Part shown: positions 1-10,500 of the stretch, piece by piece
Numbering within the stretch: the first letter of the stretch is position 1
Layout: each line of letters opens with the position of its first letter
Origin: Malaya genurostris
Lineage: Eukaryota > Arthropoda > Insecta > Diptera > Culicidae
DNA: 64,000 nt
Reading direction: 5' to 3'
Assembly: GCF_030247185.1 (NCBI RefSeq)
Contig: NC_080571.1
Coordinates: forward strand, 161,110,352 to 161,174,351
The notes under the pieces: model-generated
Seen by the model: the letters and a program-made list of their open reading frames with translations, nothing else
Databases searched by the model: none
Told to the model about the DNA's origin: nothing
Translations under genes and position numbers: made by a program

Positions 1-170
1 CATTGAGCTTTCCAATTTCGAAGATAAAATTTTTCTCTTTCACTACCGCATCATCTCTGAGGGGTAATGTTAGCATTCTGTGAAACATATGTGAAATGAC
101 CAATTAAATGGTGCATACCAGACTGAGAGGAGGAACTCTTTCTCAATGCTAAATTGAGAGCGCGTTCGAT
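1..170 (-). mobile_element. Fragment of Penelope-like element joined to a truncated LTR
   Basis: Bases 1-91 repeat 6591-6681 (minus-strand Penelope-like ORF) and 92-170 repeat the first 79 bp of the 199-bp LTR that starts at 6682, including the same ATATG target site at 87-91. The LTR stops abruptly at 170 and continues into the foldback block that also starts at 17142. The window therefore opens with a second copy of a junction created by one specific retrotransposon insertion. That can only come from duplication after the insertion, or from an assembly error. Confidence 0.85.
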
Positions 171-340
171 ATGATGGTGCCAGTGTACTGCCCTCTTAAT
201 AAAAAACGTTCAACTGTGGACCAACTTATTAGATCAAAGAAAGACCACTGTTGAACGTTTTTTTTTTCTAAGAGTGCAGTACACTGTCACCAGCATGCTG
301 GCAACCAGCAATAGTGTGAACACTACATGTAAGTCAATTT
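171..340. repeat. Foldback (palindromic) MITE-like block, start of composite unit 1
   Basis: Left and right arms are inverted copies of each other: GTGTACTGCCCTC and the stretch ending in CGTTCAAC on the left, their reverse complements on the right, with a short centre near 235. Related copies lie at 17142-17300 and 37726-37870. It is a diverged relative of the FB palindrome at 1824-2180. No coding potential is visible. Confidence 0.7.
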
Positions 341-824
341 CCCGCGCCAAGTTCGGTTCAACTTACGGCCACCAGACTGTGTCTGCAGGCTAAATAACCA
401 GATCTTTTGCCAGATTAAACCAATATCAGATTAAACATATTTGACTGGATTTTAACACCAGATTTGTACGCTTTTTGCCTTTAGAATTTAAGTGGTGAAA
501 CCTTATTATTTGCTCTGGAACATAAAGCCCAGTAAAAATTTCCTTGCATATGTTTTTTTATGCAAAGTTCCAGAGTTAAGCGGTTTTCCTTCTGCGTTTT
601 TTGTATGCGTGGGATCTTGACACCCTGATATTTCGCATAAAAAAGCCGCATAAAAAAGATCACATAAAAAAAGACCTTAGTGTATAAAGGGTGAAACAGT
701 CATTCATAAGCCATTTGTTTACGTAAGTTTCGCCTTTCGTGTTCCATGCCAACTAACAATTGTTAGTAAGGAACTAGGACAGGACCTGACAATTGTTAAT
801 CCACTTCTGCTGGCTGCCAGCATG
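341..824. repeat. D block of composite unit 1
   Basis: No gene is recognised. The block recurs at 17305-17814 and 37875-38375 in the same position of units 2 and 4. Around 625-680 there is a short imperfect tandem of GCATAAAAAAG-type units; unit 4 has one more unit than units 1 and 2. A TATAAAG string lies near 685, but nothing coding follows it. Confidence 0.6.
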
Positions 825-929
825 CCTATTGAAATCAATAATTTTGATGATGACCCGAAAAATAAAATATCAAATGTCAAGCTACATTGTTACCGACGAT
901 ACTGACAACACTTTTTCTACCACCCTGCA

Positions 930-1821
930 CACTCAAAATAATGATCATATTATAGTTACGTGAAAAGTTATGTGAATATTTTCCACCCTACTTTTCACGT
1001 AGGTTTTAATGGACTGGCATTTAAAAGCTGTTTAATGCATAATCCAGTAAAAGTTACGTGTTTCATAGGTAAAATGTAATGTACTATATCACATTTATCT
1101 ATCAGTTCATACCAAATTTAGATACCAGAAAATCACTATTTTATATATTGGTTGAAGTCAAAAGGGAGATTCCAGATTTTAGTATAAATCTATGAAATGA
1201 AAAATGTCATGAAATATAAAATATTTATTTCAGAAAATTGTCATATAATTCCAATGGCTTAAAAAGCAACTAATAACGTCGTGGTATTTCAAATCGACAA
1301 GCTTCCAGAAATCGTTAAAGTTGTCACTGCCATCCAACCGAAACCGAAGTCGAGATCCAAGAACTCCCACAACACTACCGATGCAGGTTGAAGTCGCATT
1401 ACATGGTTCCAGTGTCTCTAGCTTCATACCGACGGCCTGTTTGAAGCATTCGGCAGGAGCGGGTAAACTTCCGGACTCACGCAGGCACTCGGTCCAGTTG
1501 AACACATGGAAACTTTCATACTTGAATGGTCCGGTCGATGGAGTAAAAATTGTAATTAAATAACTTTTCTCGCAAATATTTACACTACTTACACTTCGAG
1601 GGCCGCTGCTCGCCATTTTCAAAATCGAGTTTTTCACACTGGAAATTCACGTAGATTGTTTGATGTTTGGTCAATTCACGTAAACCTTATGTGATGACTC
1701 TATTCATTTTAGGGGATGTTCGTATAACATTCATTTTCGTCACGTAAAATATTCAATTTGACATTTGAAACCATTCTACGTGATTTTTCAAGTGAATCGA
1801 ACGTGAATTTTTATTTGAGTG
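930..1821 (-). mobile_element. TIR element R, full-length copy carrying an MBT-domain ORF
   Basis: The copy is 892 bp, exactly the length of the clean copy at 54217-55108. It starts CACTCAAAAT and ends ATTTGAGTG (inverted CACTCAAA termini), and sits in the FB palindrome with a 2-bp CA repeat on each side (928-929 and 1822-1823) rather than the TA seen at other R copies. The motif TTCACGTAA and its reverse complement recur near both ends. No transposase is encoded; the only coding content is the MBT ORF on the minus strand. It is inferred to be a non-autonomous DNA transposon. Confidence 0.75.
1230..1616 (-). CDS. MBT-domain ORF inside element R (Scm-like captured exon)
   Basis: The likely start is the ATG at 1616 (MASSGPRS). 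A GTAAGT donor follows directly (1592) and an acceptor-like AAG ends at 1521, giving a 72-nt intron. Exon 2 starts with YESFHVFNW and runs in frame to 1230. Because the intron is a multiple of three and open, the unspliced frame is also open, even up to an ATG at 1637. The exon 2 product has MBT-repeat landmarks: FNWTECLRESGS, APAECF, GMKLE, ATSTCIGSVVGVLG, LRFRLDGSD and NDFWKLVD. In Scm and L(3)mbt families these fold into a domain that binds methyl-lysine in chromatin. Whether this copy is expressed is unknown. The acceptor is AAG where other copies have CAG, so splicing may be weaker. MBT identity is strong; the link to Scm specifically is likely. Confidence 0.65.
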   Translation of the reverse strand: MASSGPRSVSSVNICEKSYLITIFTPSTGPFKYESFHVFNWTECLRESGSLPAPAECFKQAVGMKLETLEPCNATSTCIGSVVGVLGSRLRFRLDGSDNFNDFWKLVDLKYHDVISCFLSHWNYMTIF

Positions 1822-2281
1822 CAGTAATCTTGATTTCAACAACTTGTACTTGCTTATGTCAGTTTCAACCAATCACGAGCTGGTCCGAAATTGGTCCTAA
1901 TGCCCCGTTTACACTTCTGCTGGCTGCCAGCATGCTGGTGTCAGTGTACTGCCCTCCTAGGAAAAAAAAAAAAGTTCAACGGTGGTCCTTCGTTGGTCTA
2001 ATACTTTGGATCATTGGACCACAGTTGAACGTTTTTTTCCTAAGAGGGCAGTACACTGACACCAGCATGCTGGCAGCCAGCAGAAGTGTAAACGGGGCAT
2101 TAGGACCAATTTCGGACCAGCTCGTGATTGGTTGAAACTGACATAAGCAAGTACAAGTTGTTGAAATCAAGATTACTGCAGGGTGGTAGAAAAAGTGTTG
2201 TCAGTATCGTCGGTAACAATGTAGCTTGACATTTGATATTTTATTTTTCGGGTCATCTTCAAAATTATTGATTTCAATAGG

Positions 2282-2896
2282 ATTTAAGTTCAATTTGTTT
2301 TTAAATTCTGTCAATGCGGAAAGTATACGAGTACATTTAACAATCACTGGATGATACAAAGAGAAAGCCTGAAATCACGAAGTGTGATATGGACGAGAAT
2401 ATTGATTATGTTGGTTGAGAATAGCACCCAATCTTTGGATACTTCTGTATGTTATTATTTTTCTCAAATAGAATATGTTGAATATTTTAGTTAATAAAGC
2501 TGCAAAAATTAATTATTCAAAATTGAGTGTTTTAGAAAAATTTTATTAAGCTGTATCAACTAAACGTTTTCTTCAAAACAAACATCTGATCAAAATGAAT
2601 CCAGAGCTATATTTTTGACCGATATAACATTTGTCTAAGTGTTTTCAAATGATAAATAATTACATGTTATAAGGGGAGAAAGTTTTCAGAATGAACAATT
2701 ATCTCTACTGGCAACAGTGATCGCGAGGCTTTTATTATTTACAGCAGGGAGAAACCGGAATAAGAAGAGAAATATTTTTCTGGAAAAAGAAGCCAGTTGT
2801 CTGGTCCTGTCCTAGGTAAGGAAGGGCGATCTATGTTAGTTTCGCCCTTCTTTGAAAACCAGCTGAAGTCAGAAACAGATTTTTCCATTAATAGTA
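2282..2896. repeat. Composite-unit spacer between FB and S
   Basis: No gene is recognised. The block recurs at 18692-19306, in shortened form at 32776-32919 and 38740-39101, and inverted at 63467-63826. It contains a possible AATAAA near 2494 and short inverted segments shared with the D block (CTAGGACAGGACC near 770 against its reverse complement near 2801). Confidence 0.55.
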
Positions 2897-4274
2897 CACT
2901 CAAAAAATAAATCACATTAGTTTTATGGGATTACTCACGTAAATGCAGTGCTTCATTTATATTTGATATTCTACGTGATGTCTATGAATAACATCTGGAA
3001 ACCAAGTACAAGCTATGTGATTTTCACATAATCTTCAAATGGAGAGTCCCATGATCGAAGTTTAAGTGAATTTGCTCTATGAAAATTTCAAATTTCAAAA
3101 TGGCTGACATGTTGGTGGCAGGCTTGAACATAATGCATTCGTTATTGGAAGTTTTTAAAGGTAAGTAAAGTTTCAAAACAGCCCTGACCTGGAAGGATTC
3201 TTAGTGTCAGTAGGATCCATAGTACTAGCCATGCAATGATTATGTACAATAAGAATCGGCTGCGAAATCTGTTGAAACAGAAAGGCCAAATTCCACAAAA
3301 CGAATGTAATGCCCGGACTTTGCTTCTACAGTTTCAAAACTAGTGTAGTACTTAATATACAATTATGCGCTTAGTTTTAGTAGAATGCGATATTGGCTTG
3401 TTCGAGCTCTTGATCTCCGGAAGTATTTAGAACCAACAGCATACGAAAATATTTTCGATCTTATAATTTCCAGGAGGAAACAAAATGTAATTCAAGTTTG
3501 AAGTAAGAATTTTTGATTAATTGATTTATATTTTCAGAAATCATATATAGAAAAACTTCTGTCGGTACCGCCGACTCTATTGTTTACAAAGGAATTAACT
3601 ACAAAATAGGACAGTTTGTCATAATTTTTTTTATTGGATCAAGCTGTACTCTATGATATCAGAGATTTTATCGTTAGATGAAATATTTCACTTGATTTTG
3701 CAATTATGGGTAGTCATTGGTCAAAATGAGCACTATGTCGCGTTTGAAACATCAGGTTCATTATTACTGGTATTGATTATTTTAATCGACGACCAACAAT
3801 AGTTTTAAATGTAGATAATAAGTTTATACTTAGAGTTAAGTATAAGTTTAATTTCATTGAGTTACTATTCGTTAAGGTTGATGATGTAACCATTAATATG
3901 TAAATAGATGTAAAATAACAAGCGATCCGTTAGAAATGGATTCTGCAAATAAATGCCTTTTTAATGTTAGTTTTAACTGAGTTTTATATACTATACAATC
4001 ATGTACCATTTCATGTAATTATTATGTGATTTTCCTATGCTCAATAAAGATGTTTAAGTCATGTAACTATTACGTGAAGTTCTGTTAAAACATATGAAAA
4101 TCACGTTGTATCCAACGAACAAGTGATATATTATTTACCTATTGAATAAGATGCATGATATATGAACAATCCGATACAATTCATTTATCTACCCCATAGA
4201 ATTTATGTGAAAAGTTGGGTGGATGAGATTCATGTATGTTTTCAAGTAGAATTAACGTGATTTTTTTTTGAGTG
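2897..4274 (+). mobile_element. TIR element S, full-length copy
   Basis: The copy is 1378 bp, begins CACTCAAAAAATAAATCAC, ends TGATTTTTTTTTGAGTG, and has TA on both sides (2895-2896, 4275-4276). The inverted copy at 62089-63466 has exactly the same length. Motifs of the ACGTGA/TCACGT type are scattered through both subterminal regions. It encodes no transposase but contains a two-exon ORF-like structure (3100-3160 plus an exon from 3538). In this copy a one-base T-tract expansion near 3645 breaks exon 2. Confidence 0.75.
3100..3800 (+). pseudogene. Two-exon ORF of element S, frameshifted copy
   Basis: Exon 1 (3100-3160) starts MADMLVAGLNIM and ends in phase 1 directly before GTAAGT. A TTTTCAG acceptor at 3531-3537 leads to exon 2, whose long open frame needs exactly that phase (from IIYRKTSVGTADS). 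A run of eight T's here, seven in the unit 2 copy, throws the frame off. Exon 2 includes a GINYKIGQFVIIF segment and later VVIGQNEHYVAFETSG. I do not recognise the family. The pattern 'YxxGxFV...' followed by a beta-strand pair resembles a domain common in transposon-associated proteins, but this is weak. Confidence 0.45.
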
Positions 4275-4521
4275 TATAACTCTGCGTGTAAACAGAGTTG
4301 CCAGGATATTTTTTCAAAAACCTACCAATACTCAAACATTTATCTGGGTTTGGCTGGGTTTCAGGAATTGACATATTGTCGCAAAACTGAAATGTAGAGG
4401 CGCTGCTTGTTAAGAGATGATACTTTCAGCAAGAGCTGTCAAATTGGTAGGAAAATTTCTAATTACTTCACCTTTTCTACAATTTCTTATGAATACGGGC
4501 CACTTCATTTGAAAAATCATA
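4275..4521. repeat. Composite-unit spacer between S and R/T
   Basis: No gene is recognised. Copies lie at 28637-28883, 34306-34552, 50814-51060 and inverted at 61841-62088. Diverged fragments of the same sequence (GCTGCTTGTTnAGAGATGA) recur near 52815 and 53730, so part of it is an older dispersed repeat. Confidence 0.5.
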
Positions 4522-4535
4522 CACTCAAATAAAAA

Positions 4536-5268
4536 CACGCTTAAAAATAGTTACTCAAAAATGAGTAAGATCTCACTCATCTACAGAAAAAGTGGAACAA
4601 CTCTATTTTAGAGTAACTCCGAAGTTACTCAAATTTGAGTTCTTAAACTGGAAACGATATTTGGGTAAAATCTACTCATTTACTGAGTAATACTTTATTT
4701 GTACATGTACCAAAAATAGAGTAACTATCACTCAATTTTTGAGTGAAATTTTATTTCACATATACCAAATTTGCAAGAAATTGCTCCTTTTCTGAGTGTA
4801 TTGTATTAAAATATTAAGTAATTGAACTCAATACTATATCAAGTGGTGGTTGCTTGGAGTAGTGTGTCAATCGCAAATTAACATACATGTCAGTTATGCT
4901 CAGGCACCAATCATACACTTATTCCTCAGAAATGACATTTGAGCATATTCGGTTTCATTCTACAGCACAACACGGAGTTTATCATTCCGGTTGTTGCAGA
5001 CACAACACCGTTTGTGTTGAGCGACTCACCCTCGAAATACGCGATCTCACTAACAAAATATACAACCTGTTGTTACAAATGGTTATTACAACTTTTCGAC
5101 TGATCTTGCGAATTGTAAATAAAAAAACGAGTTAATGCGTTAAACTCAAATTTAGAGTAGGAGTTACTCAATATCATTGATGATAACTACTCAATTTTTG
5201 ACGTTTCCATGTATCATTTGAATATGAGTAACTAGTACTCAAACTTTAAGTAACTTTTTCTAAGCGTG
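4536..5268 (+). mobile_element. TIR element T nested in R
   Basis: It begins CACGCTTAAAAATAG and ends CTTTTTCTAAGCGTG, giving inverted CACGCTTA termini. The whole element is dense in AGTTACTCAAA/TTTGAGTAACT motifs. It contains an 82-codon ORF (4887-5135) kept in several copies. The target TA is seen only on the right (5269-5270); on the left R sequence is missing, so insertion came with a small deletion or the fusion arose by recombination. Confidence 0.6.
4887..5135 (+). CDS. Small ORF of element T, unknown product
   Basis: The ORF has 82 codons, starts MSVMLRHQSYTYSSEM, and recurs at 34801, 51426 and 61473 (minus strand) with a few amino-acid changes, for example G/R after AQH and C/F before CRHN. 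A CAACACCGTTTGTGTTG palindrome lies within it. No domain is recognised. The four copies are recent duplicates, so conservation alone does not prove a protein. It may be a captured exon or an accidental open frame. Confidence 0.3.
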   Translation: MSVMLRHQSYTYSSEMTFEHIRFHSTAQHGVYHSGCCRHNTVCVERLTLEIRDLTNKIYNLLLQMVITTFRLILRIVNKKTS

Positions 5269-5961
5269 TAGAATGGTTTCAAATGTCAAATTGAATATTT
5301 TACGTGACGAAAATGAATGTTATACGAACATCCCCTAAAATGAATAGAGTCATCACATAAGGTTTACGTGAATTGACCAAACGTCAAACAATCTACGTGA
5401 ATTTCCAGTGTAAAAAACTCGATTTTGAAAATGGCGAGCAGTGGCCCTCGAAGTGTAAGTAGTGTAAATATTTGCGAGTTATTTAATTACAATTTTTTAC
5501 TCCATCGACCGGACCATTCCAGTATGAAAGTTTCCATGTGTTTAACTGGACCGAGTGCCTGCGTGAGTCCGGAAGTTTACCCGCTCCTGCCGAATGCTTC
5601 AAACAGGCCGTCGGTGTGAAGCTAGAGACACTGGAACCATGTAATGCGACTTCAACCTGCATCGGTAGTGTTGTGGGAGTTCTTGGATCTTGACTGCGGC
5701 TTCGGTTGGATGGCAGTGACAACATAAACGATTTCTGGAGCTATGTATCTCACGACACTATAAATCTTGTATAATAAACGTCACATCACATATGCACATT
5801 TCGAATACAATTTATATTCATCTTCAGTGTGATAGTTTTGTTTAGTTATTGAAAGAATGCTGTAATGTTGTTCCTTTTATATGAAACGGAAGTAGGTAGA
5901 TTCCTACAACAGGTATAAACACCTCGAAAAAATTATCTAATTTGTTTAGGGTAGGGAGAGA

Positions 5962-6681
5962 TTAAGTGTTTTCTATGTTTGTCTGTCCCCCGTGTGTAGG
6001 TAGTAACTTAAAGAGCCAGGAAGACCTATTTCCTTGGTCTCTGTTTAGTAAAGAAGTGGAATTGTGTTTGAAAATTTCCAAACTTTCTGCCGAATCTAAT
6101 TTCCATGGGTTGGAAATTTGTCTTAAAATTTTTATGTCATTTGTAGTGAAATCATGGTTTTCGGAAAAGGCATGCTCAGCTACTTTCGACTTGAAATGGT
6201 GTGATAAACCCCGTTCCAGATCCTTGGATGCTTTCCCTATTTCCGCTATGTGTTCCTTGAAACGGATATCTAATGATCTCTTTGTTTGTCCAATGTATAA
6301 TTTATCACAATGAGAACATGAAATTTTGTATACCCCCGATTTTTTCAATTTGTCAGTAGGATCTTTAGTAGATCCTAGTAAAGTTTTCAACTGGTTGCTA
6401 GTACTACTGAACACTAAATCCAAGCCAAAGGGTTTTAATTTTGATTTAAGTGGATATGCCATGTTAGAGTTGAAGTCTACCGATATTCTTTTCAAGGTTT
6501 CTGATAGGGGGGTCAAAGTTGTAAGGGATAATTTTTTCAATGATCTTAATTTCTTATCGAGGATTGTTTGGATTGAGCGCTCCGGATATCCATTGAGCTT
6601 TCCAATTTCGAAGATAAAATTTTTCTCTTTCACTACCGCATCATCTCTGAGGGGTAATGTTAGCATTCTGTGAAACATATG
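5962..6681 (-). pseudogene. PLE1 full copy, C-terminal GIY-YIG endonuclease part
   Basis: This is the 3' part of the Penelope-like ORF, cut from its RT part by the retrotransposon at 6682. It contains GVYKISCSHCDKLYIGQTKR (the GIY and YIG motifs around a zinc-binding CxxC) and a following RFKEH. The GIY-YIG nuclease nicks target DNA during retrotransposition in this family. The reading frame is otherwise clean, and the same region is kept at 14270-14848 and 15700-16040 with near identity. The N-terminal residues seen when the frame is extended past 6681 are LTR-derived. Confidence 0.85.
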
Positions 6682-6880
6682 TGAAATGACCAATTAAATG
6701 GTGCATACCAGACTGAGAGGAGGAACTCTTTCTCAATGCTAAATTGAGAGCGCGTTCGATTCGTGCAAATAAAGCGTTCGACAACGATGAGCAGGCTCAT
6801 TCGTATTTTGTATCTCGAAACTTGTACGCGTGTTTATTAGTAATCCGAAAACCCTTTTAAAGTTTTATAGATATATAAAA
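6682..6880 (+). repeat. 5' LTR
   Basis: The LTR starts TGAAATGACC and ends ATATATAAAA. It matches 12048-12246 over its full length by eye. A partial third copy lies at 92-170. Confidence 0.92.
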
Positions 6881-7583
6881 ACTGGCGACGAGTATAAAAT
6901 TAAAAGTAAAGACAAAGTCATTAGTGATCTAGTGATTAATATTTGCGCAAAATTATTTTATGGGCACAAATGAAATAGTGCGCAAAAAAAAAATTGTCTT
7001 CGCCGAACAAGTGATACCGTGGTGTTTAACAAGGTAGTGATCCGTGGTGTTTAATAAAGTTTATTGATAAAAGTGAATTCAACTGAAAAAAAAAAGGAAT
7101 CTTCAATAAAAAAAAATTATTATCTATATATATTGAGTTAAAAAAAAATCTAGAAATCTAGAAAAAAAAAGTGAGTGGCTGACAGAAAGTCTAAGTGACG
7201 CCATTTCCTCCATTTTGGACGCCGACCCGCGTGTGGCTAAATAATATTATTTTAACGTGGTGGTGTAATCACACAATACGTTGAAAGTTCTAACAGTGAG
7301 CATATAGAGCAGTGTTTCGAGTCATTCGAGCTGTGTGTGTGCGATCATTTGCCAATCGGTGAGAGTTCACTAGCAAAGACTGGCAAAACAGATTTGAAGG
7401 AAGAGAGAGCGTTTCCCTGCTTTTGGATCAAAAGTAATAAGTGGTAAGTGTATTCTCTTTTTACAATTACACACACACTATTTCTCACAACACCATTTGT
7501 TCATCTTTGTGTTGAATAATTTGTATTGCTCTATTGTGTATATATATACGTTTTGTTTGGTATTATTTATCCACACCGTATAG
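6881..7583 (+). promoter_or_regulatory. Retrotransposon leader with primer-binding site
   Basis: TGGCGACGAG at 6883-6892, two bases after the LTR, is where the tRNA primer site is expected; the tRNA was not identified. The rest is an untranslated leader rich in A tracts. The gag ATG at 7584 follows CGTATAG. Confidence 0.6.
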
Positions 7584-10500
7584 ATGGCGAATAAAATATT
7601 AGTTGGCTCTATAGAGCAATTTATAAGCGGCATGTCGTTCACTAACTACATTGAAAGATTGAGCTATCTATTTGAGGTGAACGAGGTACAAGATGCTGTA
7701 CAAAAAAAAGCACTATTCATTACACTCAGTGGGCCTACCGTTTTTGATGAATTGAAATTACTATATCCTTCAACCGACATTGCGACCCTAAGTTATGACA
7801 CAATAATACAAAAACTTAAAGAAAGACTGGACAAAGTTGACTCTGACCTTATTCAACGATACAAATTTTACAACAGAATTCAAAAAGCTGGAGAGAAAGC
7901 CGAAGATTTCGTTTTAGCGATCAAATTGCAGGCTGAGTTCTGCAATTTTGGAGAATTCAGAGATACCGCAATTAGAGATAAACTTATTATGGGTGTAAGC
8001 GATAAAGTACTACAACAGAAATTATTAAACGAAGAAAATTTAACTTTAGCTACCGCGGAAAAAATGATCGTCACTTATGAGTTAGCGGGAAACAGATCAC
8101 GAATGATCAGTGATAATAATTATCAAATTGCATCAATAAAAGGTCCAATAAAATCCAGGCTCGGAAGGAAGGAGCAGTATGAACAGTGGAAAAATAATGA
8201 AAACAAGAGGTTCCGAAGTAGAAGCAGAAGTGAAAGTTTCAACCGCGCTTATCACACACAAAAATCGCACAGAAATCGTTATGCAAACTTGATATGCGAT
8301 TTTTGCGGCATAAAGGGCCATATTACTCGTACTTGTTTTAAACGGAAAAATATTAAGCGTAATTCAGTTAAATTTGTAGATGAACTGAAGGACGTCAGTT
8401 TTGGCGATGACAAAGTAACGAACATGTTCAACAAACTGGCAATGCAGAAAAGGGATTCATCCAGCGAAAATGACTCAGGTGAATTTGAGTGCATGCAGAT
8501 ACATTCTATAAATAAAATAAGTGAACCTTTATATCTAAAATTACAAATAGAGGGAAAATATATTAAAATGGAAATTGACTGTGGTTCCTCGGTAACAGTA
8601 ATGGGAAAAACTATGTTCTGCAGGTTATTTAATTTGTCGCTGGTGAATTGCAAAAAGAGATTAGTTGTTGTAAATGGTTCCCGACTGAATGTTTTAGGAA
8701 AGGTTAAAGTGCATGTGCTATTCAAAGGAATAGAAAAAGTTTTGAGTTTGGTTGTGTTAGATTATGATTCAAATTTTACTCCACTCATGGGCAGAAAATG
8801 GATTGATGTGTTTTATCCGGACTGGAGACAGTATTTTACTGGTTTTAATTCGATCAATAATTTAAGTGTTTCAATATATAACGACGAACTTTTAAGTGAT
8901 ATCAAGCAAAAATATGTAAACGTATTTAATGACAACTTATCCTCGCCAATAATTGGTTTTGAGGCCGATCTAGTGCTTAAAGACGAAACTCCAATTTTTA
9001 AAAAAAATTATGATGTTCCCTATAGATTGCGAGAAAAAGTTCTCCAACATTTGAACAAATTAGAGTATGAAGGCATTATCACACCAATTAAAACAAGTGA
9101 ATGGGCTTCACCTGTTATAGCGGTGATAAAAAAAAATCAGGAGATTAGATTGGTGATTGATTGCAAGGTAACAATCAATAAAATAATAATTCCAAACACT
9201 TACCCCTTGCCTGTCGCGCAAGATATTTTTGCGGGGTTATCGGGCTGCACAGTTTTCTGCGCCCTCGATTTGGAAGGAGCGTATACTCAACTATCCTTGT
9301 CAGAGAAATCTCGTAAATACATGGTGATAAATACAATAAAAGGTCTCTATACTTACAACCGATTACCCCAGGGGGCCTCATCTAGCGCTGCAATTTTCCA
9401 GCAAGTGATGGACCAAGTTTTAGTGGGTTTGGAAAATGTTTCATGCTATTTAGATGATGTGTTAGTCGCAGGACGTAATGTGAATGAATGTAAGGAAAAA
9501 CTTTTTCAAGTATTAGATAGATTAGAAAAAGCGAATATCAAGGTAAACTGGAACAAATGCAAATTCTTCGTTTCATCTCTACCATATTTGGGTCATATTA
9601 TTTCAGACAAAGGCATACTGCCATCTCCAGATAAAATAGCAACAATACGTGATGCGCAGGTTCCCAAAAATGTTTCAGAATTGAAATCGTTTTTAGGGCT
9701 TATTAATTACTATGGGAAATTTGTTCCAAATTTGTCCAGCAAATTATACTGGCTATACAAATTGTTAAAAAAAGAAACACAATTTGTATGGGATGATAAA
9801 TGCAACAGAGCCTTCGAAAACAGTAAAACTGAGTTGATCAATGCAAATATTTTAGAGTTTTATGATCCATACAAACCCATTGTTGTGGTTAGCGACGCCT
9901 GTAATTACGGTTTAGGGGGAGTGATATCGCATATAGTGGAAGGAGAAGAAAAACCCATTTCATTCACATCATTTTCGCTTAACACAGCTCAAAAACAGTA
10001 CCCTATTCTACATCTGGAAGCTTTAGCTTTAGTCTGTACCATCAAGAAATTCCATAAATATTTATATGGACATCAATTCATTGTTTATACCGACCATAAA
10101 CCCTTAGTGAGCATTTTTGGTAAAACTGGCAAAAATTCGATCTTTGTAACAAGGTTGCAACGCTATGTTTTAGAATTGTCTATTTATAATTTTGAAATTA
10201 GATACAGACCGGCCGCTAACATGGGTAATGCGGACTTTTGTTCTCGTTTTCCTTTAACACAAACGGTTCCAATTGATTTAGATAAGGAATTTATAAAAAA
10301 TATTAATTTTAGCGATGAATTACCGATTGATTTTACACGTGTGGCACTTGAGACAGAAAAAGACACATTTTTACAAAAGATCAAGAGTTATTTGATTAAT
10401 GGCTGGCCAAAACGTGTAGATAAACAACTCAAAAACGTCTATGCAAGCCAACAAGATTTAGAATTCTATAATGGTTGTTTATTGTTTCAGGATAGAGTAC

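Larger units (their letters stand above)
825..2281. mobile_element. FB foldback element, unit 1, interrupted by element R
   Basis: Bases 825-929 and 2181-2281 are inverted repeats. Bases 1824-2180 form an almost perfect palindrome around about 2000. With R (930-1821) removed, the arms are continuous, as seen in unit 2 at 17815-17957. It is a long-arm foldback MITE of about 560 bp with no ORF of its own; open frames in it come from the palindrome reading open on both strands. Other copies: 17815-18691, 32503-32775 (partial), 38376-38739. Confidence 0.75.
4522..5740 (+). mobile_element. R/T compound element of unit 1, left part
   Basis: It starts CACTCAAATAAAAA after TA (4520-4521). Element T (4536-5268) replaces about 30 bp of the R left end, then R continues at TAGAATGGTTTC. 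The MBT ORF starts with ATG at 5431, followed by GTAAGT at 5455. Exon 2 has a CGA-to-TGA change (near 5690) shared with units 2-5. R is cut at 5740 by the PLE1 compound, which duplicated the 11-bp target 5730-5740. R resumes at 16369 and is truncated at about 16653, where block U begins. Confidence 0.75.

Noticed and set aside
481..663. 60-codon minus-strand frame in the D block (also at 17452 and 38021)
   Set aside because: It is Lys- and Phe-rich from A-tract repeats, its length varies with the tandem GCATAAAAAA units, and it has no domain.
1758..2170. Open frames of 125 and 64 codons on both strands over the FB palindrome
   Set aside because: The sequence is a palindrome, so both strands read the same peptide. 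Other copies show the same effect. It is a structural artefact, not a gene.
5966..6673. Two 115-codon plus-strand frames over the Penelope-like nuclease
   Set aside because: They are antisense shadows of the GIY-YIG frame and recur only where that ORF recurs.
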